The notes below the pieces were generated by a model. It worked only from the letters and a program-made list of their open reading frames with translations, made no database searches and was not told the DNA's origin. The translations under genes were made by a program, and so were the position numbers. Positions 9,223 to 19,395 of a DNA stretch of 64,000 nt are shown here, in pieces. Source of the stretch: Xylanimicrobium pachnodae JCM 13526 = NBRC 107786 (GTDB taxonomy: Bacteria; Actinomycetota; Actinomycetes; Actinomycetales; Cellulomonadaceae); assembly GCA_001592145.1 (NCBI GenBank), contig BCWJ01000009.1, forward strand, positions 62,001 through 126,000, written 5' to 3'. Numbering within the stretch: position 1 is the stretch's first letter; the number at the start of each line of letters is the position of its first letter.

Positions 9223-9801
9223 ATGCCCGCGCACCTCCTCGACCGACCCCGCCAGGAGATCGCCCCGCACCGCACCGAGGTGCGCGTGGCGGCACTGGTC
9301 GCCGTGGCGTGGGCGCTGTGGGCCTCAGGGCCCGGCTGGGTGACCCCGGCCGTCGTCGTCGCCGCCGCGGCCGGCGGCGCGCTCGCCGTGATCGACGCCC
9401 GCACGCACCGCCTGCCCAACGCGATCACCTACCCGACGACGGCGGTGGTCGCCCTGCTGCTCGTCGCCGCGGCGGCGGCAGGCGACACGTGGCAGGCGCT
9501 CACCCGGTCCGCCGTGGGCGCGGCACTGCTCGGCACCTGCTACCTGCTGCTCCACCTGGTCCACCGCGCCGGGATGGGGCTGGGCGACGTCAAGCTGGCC
9601 GTGCTGCTCGGCGGCGTCAGCGCGTGGTTCGGATGGGGCGCGCTGCTGGGCGCGGGGGTGCTGCCGTTCTTCGTGGGCGGGCTGGCGTCGCTGGTGCTCA
9701 TCGTCCTGCGTCGTGCCACCCGGGACACGGCGATAGCGTTCGGCCCGTTCATGCTGCTGGGCACCGCTCTCGCGATCAGCGGGTCACGCCTGACGGCCTG
9801 A
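9223..9801 (+). CDS. A24 family prepilin peptidase (TadV/CpaA-like)
   Basis: A 192-residue integral membrane aspartic protease that would cleave the leader peptides of type IV or Tad pilins at the inner membrane. Both catalytic aspartates are in their motifs: D58 in VIDARTHRLPN and D122 in GLGDVKLA. A FGPFM motif lies near the C-terminus, with about six hydrophobic helices. It lacks the N-terminal methyltransferase domain of PilD, as in Tad-type and many Gram-positive enzymes. No pilin or pilus assembly gene is in the window, so the substrate is elsewhere. It converges on the polyprenyl synthase gene with a 12-bp gap. Confidence 0.92.
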   Translation: MPAHLLDRPRQEIAPHRTEVRVAALVAVAWALWASGPGWVTPAVVVAAAAGGALAVIDARTHRLPNAITYPTTAVVALLLVAAAAAGDTWQALTRSAVGAALLGTCYLLLHLVHRAGMGLGDVKLAVLLGGVSAWFGWGALLGAGVLPFFVGGLASLVLIVLRRATRDTAIAFGPFMLLGTALAISGSRLTA

Positions 9802-9813
9802 TCCCGCACCCGG

Positions 9814-10848
9814 TCAGGACGCGCGGTCCACCAGGGCCATCGCGAACGACTCGAGCGCCTCGCGCACCGGCCCGTGGGGCAGCGGTGCCAGCTCGGCGGC
9901 GGCGTCCTGCGCCAGCCGTACGGCCAGCGCCCGGGTCTCGCCGAGCACCGCGTGCCGGCGCAGCCGCTCCACCACGCCCGCCAGCACGGCGTCGTCCGAC
10001 AGGTCGCCGTCGAGCGCGGCGAGCAGGTCCCGGTCGGCGTCGGAACCCGACCCGCGCGCCACGCGCTGGCGCAGCAGCAGGACCGGCATCGTGGGGATGC
10101 CCTCGCGCAGGTCGGTGCCCGGCGTCTTGCCGGACTCCTCGCCGGTGGACGCGAGGTCGAGCACGTCGTCGGCGAGCTGGAAGGCGACGCCCACCTTCTC
10201 GCCGTACGCGGCCACGACCTCCACCTGCTCGGCAGGCGCCCCGCCGAACATCGCGCCGAGCCGGGCCGAGGTGGCCAGCAGCGAGGCCGTCTTGTCGGCC
10301 AGCACCTGCTGGTAGTGCTCGACCGGATCCTCGCCCGCGAGCGGGCCCGTGGTCTCGTGGAGCTGGCCCATGCACAGCCGCTCGAACGTGCGGGCCTGCA
10401 GCAGCACCGCCTCCGGGCCCAGCCCCGCGACGAGCGCGGAGGCCCGCGCGAACAGCAGATCACCCACCAGGATCGCCACGGTGTTCCCCCACACCGAGTG
10501 GACGCTGGGTGCTCCGCGCCGCAGCGGCGCCGAGTCCATGACGTCGTCGTGGTACAGGGACGCGAGGTGCGTCAGCTCGACGACGATAGCGGCGTCCACC
10601 AGCTCCTGGCGCGACCCGTCCCCGAGCTCGCCGGCGAGCAGCGTCAGGAACGGGCGCAGGCGCTTGCCGCCCGCGTCGACCAAGTGATGGGAGACGTCGT
10701 CCGCCAGGCGGTCCGCCTGGGCGACGGCATCGGCCAGCGCCTGCTCGACGACGGCCATGCGACCCGTGAGCCGCTCCGCGAGGGCGGGATCGGTCAGGGG
10801 GATGGCCGTCACCGAGGACGGAGCGATGGACTCGTGGGGCAGGGTCAC
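9814..10848 (-). CDS. Long-chain (E)-polyprenyl diphosphate synthase
   Basis: This 344-residue enzyme extends allylic diphosphates with isopentenyl diphosphate. It has GGKRLRP (residues 60-66), the first aspartate-rich motif DDVMD (101-105), KTASLLATSARLGA and the second motif DDVLD (227-231). Residues before the first motif that would shorten the product are small (LASLYH), which fits a long-chain product. It begins with GTG overlapping the nuoN stop (GTGA), so it is translationally coupled to complex I. Together with the window's men genes this suggests it makes the menaquinone side chain. An alternative role is GGPP synthesis for other lipids. Confidence 0.93.
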   Translation of the reverse strand: MTLPHESIAPSSVTAIPLTDPALAERLTGRMAVVEQALADAVAQADRLADDVSHHLVDAGGKRLRPFLTLLAGELGDGSRQELVDAAIVVELTHLASLYHDDVMDSAPLRRGAPSVHSVWGNTVAILVGDLLFARASALVAGLGPEAVLLQARTFERLCMGQLHETTGPLAGEDPVEHYQQVLADKTASLLATSARLGAMFGGAPAEQVEVVAAYGEKVGVAFQLADDVLDLASTGEESGKTPGTDLREGIPTMPVLLLRQRVARGSGSDADRDLLAALDGDLSDDAVLAGVVERLRRHAVLGETRALAVRLAQDAAAELAPLPHGPVREALESFAMALVDRAS

Positions 10849-12614
10849 GGAACGAATTTAGCCGCCCCCGCCGCCAGATCGAGAACCCACGACGGAACCA
10901 CGCCCAGCAGGACGACGCCGATGGCACACAACGCGACCACCACCGCTGCGGGACCCCAGCCCGTCATGACCGTGACCACCGCGCGGGTGGCGGGCCGCGC
11001 CTGCGTCACCGTGGCGACGCCCGCGGCGCCCAGGGGCTCAGCGACGTCGGCAGCGCCCCGCGGCTCGGCGACGCCCGCGGCGCCCAGCGGCCCGGCGACG
11101 CCTGCACCGGCGGCGGGGACCCCGTCGCCTGCCTCGTCGGACGCCGGCGTGAACACCATGAGCACGATGATCCGCACGTAGTAGAACAGCGAGATCGCGG
11201 AGGCGACGCCGCCGATCAGGGCCAGGGGCCACGCGCCGGCATGGATGGCGGCGCCGAACACGGCGAACTTCCCCACGAACCCGGCGGTCAGCGGCACGCC
11301 CGCCATCGAGAGCAGGAACAGCACGAACGCGGCCGTGAGCCACGGCGCCTTGCGGCCCAGGCCCGCCCACTGCGCCAGGTGCGTCGCCTCGCCCAGGATG
11401 AGCGAGTCGCGCGTGCCGCCCGCTCCGGCGTCGTCCGTGGCGATCCGTTCCCGGACCAGGGACACCACGGCGAACGCGCCCAGCGTCGCCAGGCCGTAGG
11501 CGAGCAGGTAGAACAGCACGGCCGACGTCGCGACCTCGTCGAAGGCGACGAGCGCGACGAGCACGAACCCGGCGTGGGCGATCGACGAGTACGCGAGCAG
11601 TCGCTTGATGTCGGTCTGGACCACGCCCACGATCGTGCCGATCGCCATGGTGGCGATCGCGACGGTCCACAGCAGCACGTGGACCTCGTGCCGGGTGGCG
11701 GCGTCGAAGCCCTGACCCAGGTAGAAGAGGACGCGCACCAGCGCACCGAACGCGGCAGCCTTGGTGCACACGGCCATGAAGCCGGTGATCGGGGTCGGCG
11801 CGCCCGTGTACACGTCGGGCGTCCACGTGTGGAACGGTGCCGCGCCCACCTTGAACAGCAGGCCCACGCACACGAGCACGATGCCGGCCACCGCCAGCAC
11901 GTGCAGCCCGGCGAGCGGGGAGTCACCCCGGCCGGCGAGGGCGTCGGCGATGACGGGCAGGTGCACGGACCCGGCGAACCCGTAGAGCAGCGCGATGCCG
12001 AACACCGTGAGCGCCGACGTGAAGGCACCCAGCAGGAAGTACTTGAACGCGGCCTCCTGGCTGAGCAGGCGGCGCCGGCGCGCGGTGGCCGAGAGCACGT
12101 ACAGCGGCAGGCTCAGCACCTCGAGAGCGACGAAGAGGATGATCAGGTCGTCGGTCGCGGCGAACAGCATCATGCCGCCCGTGGAGAACAGGGCGAGCGG
12201 GAACACCTCGGTCTGCTGGAGTCCGGCCCGTCGGGCCTCCTCCTCGTACCGGCTGCCGGGCACGGCCGCCGCCGTCGGGGCGAACGCGTCCTGCCCGCCG
12301 CTGCGGTCCGCGATCACCAGCATCGACAGGAACGCGAGGACGACGACGATGCCCTGGATGGCCAGGCCGAACGGGGTCAGGTCGAAGCTGTCGCCCACCA
12401 CCAGGATCACGTTGCTCTGCACCGAGTCCCACAGCAGGCCGATCGCCACGAGGGCGCCGAGCAGGCCACCCAGGGACAGCACGAGCTGGGTGGTGCGCCG
12501 GGCCCGGGCGGGCACGAACGCCTCGACCAGCACGCCGACGATGCCGGCACCGAGCACCACGATGATGGGTGAGAGCGCCGCCCAGTCGATGTGCGGGGGG
12601 ACGAAGTCGTTCAC
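10845..12614 (-). CDS. nuoN: NADH-quinone oxidoreductase subunit N
   Basis: Proton-pumping antiporter-like membrane subunit of complex I, 589 residues with about 14 helices. Family marks include PFHTWTPDVYTGAPTPITGF and a conserved Lys/Glu-bearing transmembrane core. The GTG at 12614 overlaps the nuoM stop; longer openings are shadows of nuoM. The protein is longer than the usual ~480-500 residues. It has a low-complexity segment before the last helix with a 9-residue repeat (see 11014-11094), and a charged loop near DRSGGQDAFAPTAAAV. It is the last nuo gene and overlaps the polyprenyl synthase start. Confidence 0.96.
   Translation of the reverse strand: MNDFVPPHIDWAALSPIIVVLGAGIVGVLVEAFVPARARRTTQLVLSLGGLLGALVAIGLLWDSVQSNVILVVGDSFDLTPFGLAIQGIVVVLAFLSMLVIADRSGGQDAFAPTAAAVPGSRYEEEARRAGLQQTEVFPLALFSTGGMMLFAATDDLIILFVALEVLSLPLYVLSATARRRRLLSQEAAFKYFLLGAFTSALTVFGIALLYGFAGSVHLPVIADALAGRGDSPLAGLHVLAVAGIVLVCVGLLFKVGAAPFHTWTPDVYTGAPTPITGFMAVCTKAAAFGALVRVLFYLGQGFDAATRHEVHVLLWTVAIATMAIGTIVGVVQTDIKRLLAYSSIAHAGFVLVALVAFDEVATSAVLFYLLAYGLATLGAFAVVSLVRERIATDDAGAGGTRDSLILGEATHLAQWAGLGRKAPWLTAAFVLFLLSMAGVPLTAGFVGKFAVFGAAIHAGAWPLALIGGVASAISLFYYVRIIVLMVFTPASDEAGDGVPAAGAGVAGPLGAAGVAEPRGAADVAEPLGAAGVATVTQARPATRAVVTVMTGWGPAAVVVALCAIGVVLLGVVPSWVLDLAAGAAKFVP
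11014..11094. repeat. 27-bp x 3 in-frame tandem repeat in nuoN
   Basis: Three imperfect 27-bp units (11014-11040, 11041-11067, 11068-11094) begin with gcgacg and encode the 9-residue unit GVA(G/E)P(L/R)GAA between two late helices of NuoN. The repeat is probably a variable linker on the surface of the membrane. Confidence 0.9.
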
Positions 12615-14224
12615 AGCGCGACCTCCTTGGAGCCGACGGTGCTGAGGGCGGCGGCGGCATCGGAGGACGCGGCGCCCAGGACGGGTGGCGGGTCGCTCAC
12701 CTCGACCTGCTCGATCGTCGTCGCCGCGGGAGCGTGGACGTAGCGCAGGCCCAGGCCGGGGACGAACCCGAGCAGCAGCATCACCGCGACCAGCACACCC
12801 GCGACCGTGCGCTCGCGCGCGTCCAGGTCGGGGATCTTCCCGTCGGCGGCGAGCGCGGCGGGCACCGTGCCGGTGAAGATGCGCTGGTAGGTGAGCAGGA
12901 CGTACACCGCGGCCAGCACCACGACCGGTACGGCCACGATCGCGGCCCACTGCACGGCGGAGAACACGCCCAGGAACAGCAGGAGCTCGGAGACGAAGTT
13001 CGCGAGTCCCGGCAGGGCCGCGGTGCTCAGCCCGGCGATGAGGAACGTCCCGCCCAGGATCGGCGCGGTCAGCCGCACCCCGCCGTAGTCGGCGATCCGC
13101 TGGCTGCGCTCCGGGTGGCGGGCGATGACGAACCCGGCGATGAGGAACAGCGCGGCCGTCGAGATGCCGTGGTTGAGCATCATGAAGCTCGCGCCCGCGG
13201 TGCCCATGGAGGTGAACGTGAAGATGCCCAGGATGATGAACCCGAAGTGGGACACCGAGGTGTAGCCGATGAGGCGCAGCAGGTCGGACTGCCCGATCGC
13301 CAGGATCGCGCCGTACAGGATCGAGATGACGCCCAGGACGACGATGACGGGGGCGGCCCAGCGCGACGCCTCGGGGAACAGCGGCAGGCACAGGGTCAGC
13401 ATCCCGAAGGTGCCCACCTTGTCCAGCACGGCGATGAGCAGCGTGCTGGTACCCGGCGTGGAGTTCTCGGCCACGTTCGGCAGCCAGGTGTGCACCGGCA
13501 CCAGCGGGGCCTTGATCGCGAACGCGACGAAGAAGCCGCAGAACAGCAGGCGGCCCGCCGTGGTGCCCAGGTCCATCCCCGCCAGATTCTCGGTGAGGAA
13601 GGTCTGCGGCCCGCGGTCCGCGGCCGGCACCTGGAAGTAGAGCCCGATGACGGCGAGCAGCATGATGAGGCCGCCGGCCAGCGAGAACATCAGGAACTTC
13701 ACCGCGGCGTACCGGCGCTGCGCGCCCTGCCCGAACGCGCCGATCAGGAAGTAGACCGGGATGAGCATGGCCTCGAAGAGCACGTAGAACAGGAACACGT
13801 CGCGCGCGGCGAACACGGCCACCATGAACGACTGGAGCACCAGCACGATCGCGAGGTACTTCCGCAGCCGCACGTGGTCGCCCGCCTGCTCCTTCCACGC
13901 CGCGAGGATCACCAGGGGCACCAGCCCCACCGAGAGGCCCACGAGCAGGAGCGCGACGCCGTCGACGCCCACCGCGTAGCTCGCCCCGATGCTGGGGATC
14001 CACTGGTGGGTCTCCAGGAGCTGGTGCTCACCGGCGCGGGCCGTGTCGAACGCGAGGAACGCGCCCACGGCCAGGGCCACCTCGACCAGGGAGCCGCCCA
14101 GCGCGACCGTGCGGGCGTGCCCGGCACCGCCCGTCGCACCCGACCTGCCGCGGCCGGTGAGCACGGTGGCGAGCGCGGCCACGAGCGGCCAGACGATCAG
14201 TACCGTCAACCAGGGGAAGTTCAT
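12611..14224 (-). CDS. nuoM: NADH-quinone oxidoreductase subunit M
   Basis: A 537-residue antiporter-like subunit of complex I. It shows PVHTWLPNVAENSTPG, the actinobacterial version of the HTWLPDAH signature, and LNHGISTAALFLIAGF. The ATG at 14224 follows AAGGA about 9 bp upstream; further upstream openings reach into the nuoL end and are unlikely. Its stop overlaps the nuoN start as GTGA. About 14 transmembrane helices are evident. It pumps protons across the cytoplasmic membrane when electrons pass from NADH to menaquinone. Confidence 0.97.
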   Translation of the reverse strand: MNFPWLTVLIVWPLVAALATVLTGRGRSGATGGAGHARTVALGGSLVEVALAVGAFLAFDTARAGEHQLLETHQWIPSIGASYAVGVDGVALLLVGLSVGLVPLVILAAWKEQAGDHVRLRKYLAIVLVLQSFMVAVFAARDVFLFYVLFEAMLIPVYFLIGAFGQGAQRRYAAVKFLMFSLAGGLIMLLAVIGLYFQVPAADRGPQTFLTENLAGMDLGTTAGRLLFCGFFVAFAIKAPLVPVHTWLPNVAENSTPGTSTLLIAVLDKVGTFGMLTLCLPLFPEASRWAAPVIVVLGVISILYGAILAIGQSDLLRLIGYTSVSHFGFIILGIFTFTSMGTAGASFMMLNHGISTAALFLIAGFVIARHPERSQRIADYGGVRLTAPILGGTFLIAGLSTAALPGLANFVSELLLFLGVFSAVQWAAIVAVPVVVLAAVYVLLTYQRIFTGTVPAALAADGKIPDLDARERTVAGVLVAVMLLLGFVPGLGLRYVHAPAATTIEQVEVSDPPPVLGAASSDAAAALSTVGSKEVAL

Positions 14225-14240
14225 CTCCGTCAGTCCTTCC

Positions 14241-16139
14241 TCAGCCGGCCAGTGCCCACACGATGGCGGCGACCACGAGCAGGCCACCGAGCGACGTGGC
14301 CGCATAGGTCCGGACAAACCCGTTCTGCGCCTGCCGCAACCCGTCCGCGGCCTTCTTGACTCCGGTGGCGAGCGACATGAACCCGGCGTCCACGGCGGCG
14401 CGGTCCGCGTAGACGAGCGTGCGGGTCAGCACCTGGCCGGGCAGCATGACGACGCCCTCGTTGACCGGGTCCTGGTACAGGTCCTGGCGCGCGGCGCGCA
14501 CCAGCACGGTCGAGCGGGGGGCCTCCACGGGTACGGCGCTCATCGCGTACTGGCGGAACGCCAACCAGATGCCCAGGGCCACCAGCACCAGCGTGAGCGT
14601 CATGATCACCGGCACCGCGAGCACGGGCTCGTGGTGCTCGACGTGCCCCGTCACCGGCTCGAGCCAGGTGGTGAAACCGCCGCCGAGCTGGAGCACGAAG
14701 CCCAGGGCCACCGACCCCACGGCCAGGATGATCATCGGCCAGAGCATGAGCGCGGGGGACTCGTGCGGCGTGACCTCGCGCCCGTCCTTGACCGGCCAGC
14801 GGCGTCGGCCCGCGAACGTCATGAAGAACAGGCGGGACATGTAGAACGCCGTGATGCCGGCGCCGATCAGGGCGACCAGGCCGAAGACCCACGGCCGCCA
14901 GCCCTCCCCCACGAAGGCCGCCTCGATGATCTTGTCCTTCGACCAGAAGCCCGAGAAGGGCGGGACGCCCAGGATGGCCAGCCAGCCGAGCCCCATGGTC
15001 GCGGCCGTCCACGGCAGCGCCTTCATCAGGCCGCCGAAGCGCCGCATGTCCACGCTGTCGTCCATGGCGTGCATGACGGAGCCGGCACCCAGGAACAGCC
15101 CGGCCTTGAAGAAGCCGTGCGTGACCAGGTGGAAGATCGCGAACGCGTACCCGATCGGCCCGAGCCCCGCGGCCAGCATCATGTAGCCGATCTGGCTCAT
15201 GGTGGACGCCGCGAGCGCCTTCTTGATGTCGTCCTTCGCGCAGCCGACGATCGCCCCGAACAGCAGGGTGATCGCACCGACGATGACGACGACGAGCTGC
15301 GCGGTGGGCGCCGCCTCCAGGATGGGCGCGGAGCGGACCAGCAGGTACACGCCCGCCGTGACCATGGTGGCGGCGTGGATGAGCGCCGAGACCGGCGTCG
15401 GGCCGGCCATCGCGTCACCCAGCCAGGCCTGCAACGGGAACTGTGCGGACTTGCCGCACGCGGCAAGCAGCAGCATGAGGCCGATGGCGGTGGCGGCGCC
15501 CTGCTGGAGCCCGGGGGCGCCCGAGAGCACGTCGTCGAAGCTGAGCGACCCGAACTGCCAGATCATGAGCATCATCGCCGTGATGAGCCCCATGTCGCCG
15601 ACGCGGTTCATCACGAAGGCCTTCTTGCCGGCCACGGCGTTCTCGATCTTGTGGTCCCAGAACCCGATGAGCAGGAACGAGGCCAGGCCCACGCCCTCCC
15701 AGCCGACGAACAGCAGCACGTAGGAGTCGGCCAGCACGAGCAGCAGCATCGAGGCGACGAACAGGTTGAGGTACCCGAAGAACCGGCGGCGGCTCTTGTC
15801 GTGCGCCATGTACGCGACCGAGTAGATGTGGATGAGCGTGCCCACGAACGTCACGAGCAGCACGAACGTCAGCGAGAGCGGGTCGATCCGGAAGGCGGCG
15901 TCGAGCGTGAACGAGCCCGCCTCGATCCAGGTGCCCAGGCTGTAGACGTGCACGCGGTCGGCCGTGGGCTGCGCGAGCAGGTCGAGCAGCAGCGCGAGCC
16001 CGGCCCCGAACGAGGCGGTCGAGGCGAGCACGCCCAGCCAGTGGCCCCACGAGTCGAGGCGACGGCCGCCCACGAGGAGGATCAGGGCCCCGGCGAGCGG
16101 GAACCCGACGAGCCAGGGAGCGAGTCCCAGAATCTGCAT
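14241..16139 (-). CDS. nuoL: NADH-quinone oxidoreductase subunit L
   Basis: A 632-residue membrane subunit, the largest antiporter-like member of complex I. Its C-terminal part includes the lateral helix that runs along NuoM and NuoN. Motifs include [36 protein letters not shown] and [14 protein letters not shown]. Length is normal (610-640). ATG at 16139; a 10-bp gap separates it from the nuoK stop and a 16-bp gap from nuoM. A short basic connector (residues ~525-560) lies between the last core helix and the lateral helix segment. Confidence 0.97.
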   Translation of the reverse strand: MQILGLAPWLVGFPLAGALILLVGGRRLDSWGHWLGVLASTASFGAGLALLLDLLAQPTADRVHVYSLGTWIEAGSFTLDAAFRIDPLSLTFVLLVTFVGTLIHIYSVAYMAHDKSRRRFFGYLNLFVASMLLLVLADSYVLLFVGWEGVGLASFLLIGFWDHKIENAVAGKKAFVMNRVGDMGLITAMMLMIWQFGSLSFDDVLSGAPGLQQGAATAIGLMLLLAACGKSAQFPLQAWLGDAMAGPTPVSALIHAATMVTAGVYLLVRSAPILEAAPTAQLVVVIVGAITLLFGAIVGCAKDDIKKALAASTMSQIGYMMLAAGLGPIGYAFAIFHLVTHGFFKAGLFLGAGSVMHAMDDSVDMRRFGGLMKALPWTAATMGLGWLAILGVPPFSGFWSKDKIIEAAFVGEGWRPWVFGLVALIGAGITAFYMSRLFFMTFAGRRRWPVKDGREVTPHESPALMLWPMIILAVGSVALGFVLQLGGGFTTWLEPVTGHVEHHEPVLAVPVIMTLTLVLVALGIWLAFRQYAMSAVPVEAPRSTVLVRAARQDLYQDPVNEGVVMLPGQVLTRTLVYADRAAVDAGFMSLATGVKKAADGLRQAQNGFVRTYAATSLGGLLVVAAIVWALAG

Positions 16140-16149
16140 GGCGGTCCCC

Positions 16150-16449
16150 TTATCGGCTCAACAGGTTGACGTCGTCGACCGAGGCCGACCGGCGCGTACG
16201 GAAGATCGTCACGATGATCGCGAGCCCCACGACCACCTCGGCGGCGGCCACGACCATGACGAAGAACGCGAGCACCTGGCCCGTGAGGTCGCCGTGGATG
16301 CGCGCGAACGTGACGAACGCCAGGTTGGTCGCGTTGAGCATGAGCTCGATGCCCATGAACACGATGATGGCGTTGCGGCGCAGCAGCACCGTGGTGGCCC
16401 CGATCGAGAACAGGATCGCGGCGAGGATGAGGTAGTTGGTGACGGCCAT
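16150..16449 (-). CDS. nuoK: NADH-quinone oxidoreductase subunit K
   Basis: A 99-residue three-helix subunit. The conserved glutamate of the second helix lies in [13 protein letters not shown], part of the proton path next to NuoJ. A second acidic residue lies in [13 protein letters not shown] in the third helix. The ATG at 16449 overlaps the nuoJ stop (ATGA). Length matches the family. Confidence 0.97.
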   Translation of the reverse strand: MAVTNYLILAAILFSIGATTVLLRRNAIIVFMGIELMLNATNLAFVTFARIHGDLTGQVLAFFVMVVAAAEVVVGLAIIVTIFRTRRSASVDDVNLLSR

Positions 16450-17300
16450 CAGTCCCGCTCCTCGGTGGACGTGTGATCGCTGGGCTCGTCGATCGCGGGG
16501 ATCTGCGGATCGTCGAGCGCGGTCCCGACGGCGGGCAGCCCGAGGTGGGACCGCAGGGTCTCCTCGGAGCCGAGCACCTCGGCGGCCGTGCGCTGCTGCC
16601 CGCGGATGCGCAGCACGCGGGGCACCGAGTGCTCGAGCGGCTGCCCGTCGGGCCCCAGCGCGGGGGTGTCCATCGCGTTGTTCTGCGCGTAGACGCCCGG
16701 GGCGGGCAGCGGCGTGAGGAGCCGGCCCTCCGGCAGCGCGGCGACCCGCTCGGCCGCCATCGAGCGCTGCGTGGTGCGGGCGCCCAGGCGCTGGCGGTGC
16801 GTGAGCACCAGCCCGGCGAGCGCGGCGGTCACGAGCAGGACGCCGATGACCTCCATGCCGATGACGTAGTCGCCGAACAGGATCTTGGCCAGTCCGGTCG
16901 GGTTGGTGTTCGCGTTCGCGTCCTCGAGCCCGACGGCGGCCGGCAGGTCCGTGCTGGCGAGCACGGAGACCAGCACCACGAGCAGCCCGGCCCCGAACAC
17001 GATGCCGATCCAGCGCTGGCCCTTGATGGTCTCGGTGAGCGAGTCCGCCGCGTCGATGCCCACGAGCATGAGCACGAACAGGAAGAGCATCATCACGGCG
17101 CCCGTGTACACGACCACCTGCACGATGCCGAGGAACGGGGCCTCGTTGGCCACGTACAGGATGGCCAGGCAGATCATCACGAACACCACGCACATCGCGG
17201 CGTGCACCGCGCGCTTGGCGAACAGCAGGCCGAGCGCGGCGATGACCATGAGGGTGGCGAGGATCCCGAAGAGTGCCGCCTCGCCGGAGGTGGTGGTCAT
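16449..17300 (-). CDS. nuoJ: NADH-quinone oxidoreductase subunit J
   Basis: A 283-residue subunit. The first ~170 residues hold the five NuoJ helices with the motif [15 protein letters not shown]. The last ~110 residues form a polar, Pro/Arg/Glu-rich tail that common NuoJ proteins (165-180 residues) lack or have much shorter. ATG at 17300 overlaps the nuoI stop; it overlaps nuoK at its end. The long opening upstream is the shadow of nuoI. The tail is typical in outline of actinobacterial NuoJ but its role is unknown. Confidence 0.96.
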   Translation of the reverse strand: MTTTSGEAALFGILATLMVIAALGLLFAKRAVHAAMCVVFVMICLAILYVANEAPFLGIVQVVVYTGAVMMLFLFVLMLVGIDAADSLTETIKGQRWIGIVFGAGLLVVLVSVLASTDLPAAVGLEDANANTNPTGLAKILFGDYVIGMEVIGVLLVTAALAGLVLTHRQRLGARTTQRSMAAERVAALPEGRLLTPLPAPGVYAQNNAMDTPALGPDGQPLEHSVPRVLRIRGQQRTAAEVLGSEETLRSHLGLPAVGTALDDPQIPAIDEPSDHTSTEERD

Positions 17301-18070
17301 CGCATGCCTCCGTTCGCGGGTGCGGTCTTCCAGTCGAGGCTGGACTTGGCGGCCTCGCGGGTGGCGTTCGCCTTGGTGGCCGGGGGCCGCAGCGTGTGCT
17401 TGGTCGGCTGCGGTGCCGGGGCCGTGCCCTCGACGACGGCGGTGGCCGCGGCCAGCGACTCGTCGTCGGGGCGGTGCTCGCGCACCCACTCCACCTGCGC
17501 CGCCGTCGGCCCGGTGACCTTGTTCTGGTAGTACTCGGTGTCCGTGGTGCCCTCGACCATGGGGTGCGGACCGGCGAGCGCGCCCTGCGCGAGCGGCGCG
17601 AGCAGGTCCTGCTTCTCGTAGATGAGCCCGGCGCGGGAGGGCCCGGCCAGCTCGTAGTCGTTGGTCATGGTCAGCGCCCGGGTGGGGCACGCCTCGATGC
17701 ACAGCCCGCACAGGATGCAGCGCAGGTAGTTGATCTGGTAGACGCGCCCGTAGCGCTCACCCGGGCTGACCTGGCCACCGCCCGTCTCGGCGAGGACGTC
17801 GGCGTTGTCGGCCCCCTCGACGTAGATGGCGTCCGCGGGGCACACCCAGGCGCACAGCTCGCAGCCGATGCACTTCTCCAGGCCGTCGGCGTACCGGTTG
17901 AGCTGGTGACGGCCGTGGAACCGCTGCTGCGGCGGCACCTTCTCGAACGGGTACTCCTCGGTGACCGTGGGGCGGAACATCGACCCGAGCGTCACCCCGA
18001 ACCCGGCCACCGGGGCGAGCAGCCGGCCCACCGGTCCCTTCGCCGGCCGAATCGGCTGGTAGTCACTCAT
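17297..18070 (-). CDS. nuoI: NADH-quinone oxidoreductase subunit I, two [4Fe-4S] clusters
   Basis: A 257-residue ferredoxin-like subunit that passes electrons along the hydrophilic arm. The two cluster motifs are [12 protein letters not shown] and [12 protein letters not shown], each with a CxxCxxCxxxCP spacing. The E. coli protein is about 180 residues; here ~70 residues rich in Ala/Pro/Thr follow the ferredoxin fold. ATG at 18070 overlaps the nuoH stop, and the gene overlaps nuoJ at the other end. An amphipathic N-terminal helix ([18 protein letters not shown]) would dock on NuoH. Confidence 0.97.
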   Translation of the reverse strand: MSDYQPIRPAKGPVGRLLAPVAGFGVTLGSMFRPTVTEEYPFEKVPPQQRFHGRHQLNRYADGLEKCIGCELCAWVCPADAIYVEGADNADVLAETGGGQVSPGERYGRVYQINYLRCILCGLCIEACPTRALTMTNDYELAGPSRAGLIYEKQDLLAPLAQGALAGPHPMVEGTTDTEYYQNKVTGPTAAQVEWVREHRPDDESLAAATAVVEGTAPAPQPTKHTLRPPATKANATREAAKSSLDWKTAPANGGMR

Positions 18071-19395
18071 CGGGTTCCCTCCTGCGGGTCGGAGTCGGCA
18101 TCGGCCCCATCGGCCGCGTCGACGGAGACGGTGACCGGACGGCGGCGCGCGCGCGGCGAGGGCGGGAGCTCCTGGCCGGGCATCGGCGGCACGGGGAACC
18201 CGCCCGCGAACGCGTCGAACTCGGCGGGCGGCGGTGCGGCGGGGGCGACCTTCTTGCTGGGCCAGAACATCACCGTGGCCACCACGACCACCCCGATCGC
18301 GACGAGCACGCCGATCAGCGTGGTCTGGCTGACGCCGTCGCCGATGCGCACGTACTGCACCACGGACAGCACGACGAGCCAGCCGAGCGCGGCCGGGATG
18401 AGCACCTTCCAGCCGAACACCATGAACTGGTCGTAGCGCAGGCGCAGCAGCGTGCCGCGCACCCACACGAACACGAACATGAGCAGCCAGACCTTGACCA
18501 GGAACCACAGGAGGGGCCACCAGCCGGTGTTGAGCATGCCGTCGTTGATCGCGCTCAGCGGCCACGGGGCCCGCCAGCCGCCCAGGAACAGGGTCACGCA
18601 CACGGCCGAGACGTTGAGCATGTTGATGTACTCGGCCAGGAAGAACCAGGCGAACTTCATCGACGAGTACTCGGTCATGTACCCGGACACCAGCTCGCCC
18701 TCGGCCTCCGGGAGGTCGAACGGCAGGCGGTTGGTCTCGCCGATCATCGAGATGACGTAGATGACGAACGCGGGCAGCAGCGGGATGAAGAACCACCGGC
18801 CGGTCTGCTCGTTGACGATCGACGACGTCGACATCGTGCCCGCCAGGATGAACACCGAGACGAGCGAGAGCCCCATGGCGAGCTCGTAGGAGATCACCTG
18901 GGCGGTCGAGCGCACGGAGCCGAGCAGCGGGTACGTCGAGCCCGACGACCAGCCGCCCAGCACGATGCCGTACACGCCCACCGAGGCGCAGGCCAGCACG
19001 TACAGGACCGCGACGGGGAAGTCGGTGAGCTGGGCCGGCGTCGACCAGTCGGTGAACGGGAGGCGCACCTCGGGACCGAACGGCACCACGGCGAAGACGA
19101 GCAGCGAGCAGAACACCGAGATCATCGGCGCCAGCAGGTAGACCACCTTGTCGGCCGCCGTGACCGTCATGTCCTCCTTGAGCAGGAGCTTCATGGCGTC
19201 GGCGAGCGACTGGAGCAGGCCGAAGGGGCCGTGCACGTTGGGGCCGGGGCGCACCTGCATGCGGCCCACGACCTTGCGCTCGAACCAGATGGCCACGAGC
19301 ACGCTGGTCAGCAGGAAGACGAGGATCAGCACCGCCTTGACCAGGAAGGTCCAGCCGTTGTCCTGGCTGAAGTCGGCGTGGACGCCGGGGATCAT
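18067..19395 (-). CDS. nuoH: NADH-quinone oxidoreductase subunit H
   Basis: A 442-residue membrane subunit forming the quinone chamber with NuoB and NuoD. Marks include [34 protein letters not shown] and [19 protein letters not shown], the last being the conserved acidic loop. Eight helices fit within the first ~390 residues. About 50 residues of Pro/Arg then acidic tail follow ([16 protein letters not shown] onward), longer than in proteobacterial NuoH (~325). ATG at 19395 overlaps the nuoG stop. Confidence 0.97.
   Translation of the reverse strand: MIPGVHADFSQDNGWTFLVKAVLILVFLLTSVLVAIWFERKVVGRMQVRPGPNVHGPFGLLQSLADAMKLLLKEDMTVTAADKVVYLLAPMISVFCSLLVFAVVPFGPEVRLPFTDWSTPAQLTDFPVAVLYVLACASVGVYGIVLGGWSSGSTYPLLGSVRSTAQVISYELAMGLSLVSVFILAGTMSTSSIVNEQTGRWFFIPLLPAFVIYVISMIGETNRLPFDLPEAEGELVSGYMTEYSSMKFAWFFLAEYINMLNVSAVCVTLFLGGWRAPWPLSAINDGMLNTGWWPLLWFLVKVWLLMFVFVWVRGTLLRLRYDQFMVFGWKVLIPAALGWLVVLSVVQYVRIGDGVSQTTLIGVLVAIGVVVVATVMFWPSKKVAPAAPPPAEFDAFAGGFPVPPMPGQELPPSPRARRRPVTVSVDAADGADADSDPQEGTR

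Noticed and set aside
12569-16169. Long plus-strand frames opposite nuoM and nuoL
   Set aside because: They are Gln/Asp/His/Arg-rich shadows of hydrophobic membrane-protein codons.
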